From the NCBI GenBank assembly GCA_964352225.1, contig CAYGRM010000347.1:1-7184 (forward strand): 7,184 bases of DNA, in the 5' to 3' direction. Numbering within the stretch: the first letter of the stretch is position 1; every line of letters starts with the position of its first letter. Shown in pieces: positions 6,610 through 7,184 of this stretch. This DNA comes from CAJQQY01 sp964352225. Lineage in GTDB: Bacteria > Bacteroidota > Bacteroidia > Chitinophagales > Saprospiraceae. Below the pieces are notes generated by a model. It saw only the letters and a program-made list of their open reading frames with translations. It did not search any database and had not been told where the DNA came from. The position numbers and the translations under genes were made by a program.

Positions 6610-6626
6610 CTCCTTGATATAAGGAG
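6610..6626. repeat. Inverted repeat CTCCTT-GATAT-AAGGAG
   Basis: A perfect 6-base palindrome with a 5-base spacer. Imperfect flanking complementarity (AATCT on the left, ATTA on the right) extends it slightly. It lies about 140 bases upstream of the operon start. It could be an operator or a hairpin in the leader of the minus-strand transcript. No T-tract makes a terminator likely. Confidence 0.35.
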
Positions 6627-6670
6627 ATTAGTAAAAGGGATGAATTTTAATCTTGATATTATGTTCAAGA

Positions 6671-6686
6671 GAAGAAGTAATTCTTC
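6671..6686. repeat. Inverted repeat GAAGAA-GTAA-TTCTTC
   Basis: A perfect 6-base inverted repeat with a 4-base loop, about 200 bases upstream of the operon start. Together with the repeat at 6610 it may mark a regulatory zone, but repeats of this size are expected by chance in AT-rich DNA. Confidence 0.3.
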
Positions 6687-6894
6687 AATATAAATCTAGA
6701 GTTAGAAACTAATATGTAAAGATCTGGCTTTTTAAAGTTTATCATATTGATAATTTGTTTGTCTGAATTCAGCTAAATACTTAAAATACATTTCAATTTT
6801 TTGTATTAAAAAATATTTGACCTAATTACAGATTTTTGTTTATTTGGTACTTCTGGCAGCCATCTGATACTTTATTTCTTTTAGGCTATTTTCA

Positions 6895-6912
6895 AACACA
6901 TTATATTGTGTT
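6895..6912. repeat. Inverted repeat AACACA-TTATAT-TGTGTT
   Basis: A perfect 6-base dyad with an AT-only 6-base spacer, about 115 bases upstream of the lipoprotein ATG. The size and symmetry suit a helix-turn-helix repressor or activator site, but no regulator gene is visible in the window to link to it. Confidence 0.35.
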
Positions 6913-7027
6913 ATGATGTAAACATAAAAATAAATATTTTTAAAAAAAAAAATATTATTAAAAAATATTATAATTTATTTTTTCTAATACAATATTTCTC
7001 AATACTAAATAACAACATATTTACAAA

Positions 7028-7184
7028 ATGAAATTATTCATATATTTATTATTAATCCTTTTAATTTCTTCTTGCAACGATACCCCTCAATCCATTTCCG
7101 GAACTGAAACTTATCAACTGCTCTCCCAAACCGTTGAAATAAAAGATACCATATTTAAAAGGGATGCAAATCGAAACCCAACTT
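7028..7184 (+). CDS. Putative lipoprotein, 5' part only
   Basis: ATG at 7028 opens a frame that runs to the right edge (52 codons, no stop). It begins MKLFIYLLLILLISSCND: one Lys, an 11-12-residue hydrophobic core and the lipobox LISS-C, with the lipidated Cys at residue 16. This is a typical short Bacteroidota lipoprotein signal peptide. The mature part (SISGTETYQLLSQTVEIKD onward) is too short to assign a family. It is divergent from the operon, with about 560 bases between them, and is probably an independent gene. The mature protein would be anchored to the inner or outer membrane. The leader ATTTACAAA before ATG lacks a Shine-Dalgarno. Confidence 0.85.
   Translation, partial: MKLFIYLLLILLISSCNDTPQSISGTETYQLLSQTVEIKDTIFKRDANRNPT

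Larger units (their letters stand above)
6471..7027. promoter_or_regulatory. Divergent intergenic region, likely two promoters
   Basis: About 560 very AT-rich bases lie between the minus-strand operon (ATG at 6470) and the plus-strand lipoprotein gene (ATG at 7028). Both genes are transcribed outward, so promoters for both must lie here or be missing. I could not place a convincing Bacteroidota -33/-7 pair (TTTG and TAnnTTTG) on either strand. No tRNA-like or other RNA gene and no credible small ORF was seen. Short inverted repeats are listed separately. The 11-A run at 6942-6952 follows a 5-T run and could bend DNA or act as an upstream activating element for the lipoprotein gene. Confidence 0.5.

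Noticed and set aside
1..7184. CRISPR arrays, insertion sequences, tRNA or rRNA genes
   Set aside because: I looked on both strands for regularly spaced direct repeats, transposase motifs with terminal inverted repeats, and tRNA-like cloverleaf segments, and found none.

Overview
The window is AT-rich. Its genes start at ATG without an obvious Shine-Dalgarno sequence and have A/T-rich leaders instead. A divergent gene at the right edge encodes a short signal peptide ending in a lipobox (LISSC). Together these point to a member of the Bacteroidota, probably a free-living or marine lineage; the genus cannot be named from the sequence alone. There are 10 Ns at 3513-3522, so this is a draft scaffold.

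Layout. From about 6470 down to base 1, everything reads on the minus strand and looks like one operon, with spacers of about 18-80 bases. In transcription order it encodes: (1) a 381-residue protein that I read as five tandem copies of a ribosomal L7/L12 C-terminal-like fold; (2) a 200-residue TPR protein; (3) gene E, 122 residues; (4) gene D, a long Lys/Glu/Ala-rich coiled-coil protein interrupted by the assembly gap; (5) gene C, 169 residues; (6) gene B, 329 residues; (7) gene A, 187 residues; (8) a highly charged coiled-coil protein that runs off the left edge. A gene-free, very AT-rich stretch of about 560 bases (6471-7027) separates the operon from the plus-strand lipoprotein gene, which runs off the right edge.

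A, B, C, D and E share parts of one domain. Its N-terminal half is an amphipathic helix (consensus GIxxAQxxLD) followed by an 'ELGFxPxFYxF' motif and an alternating hydrophobic strand. Its C-terminal half is 'KYSxxxEaSSxxxTKxVxxPpP' followed by a short helix. The layout resembles the DUF2589 family, which has no known function; that link is from memory and unverified. A and B are close paralogues. B carries an inserted pair of GxGY beta repeats of the kind found in phage and adhesin fibres. E has only the N-terminal half and the next gene, D, has only the C-terminal half on a long coiled coil, so the domain appears split between two neighbouring genes.

None of the operon proteins read in full has a visible signal peptide or clear transmembrane helix, so the products are probably cytoplasmic. 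A reasonable but unproven reading is a multi-subunit assembly: several paralogous DUF2589-like subunits with different loops or inserts, two coiled-coil rods or tethers, a TPR scaffold and a multi-repeat adaptor. No enzyme, nuclease, transposase or recognised phage structural gene is present to fix its role.
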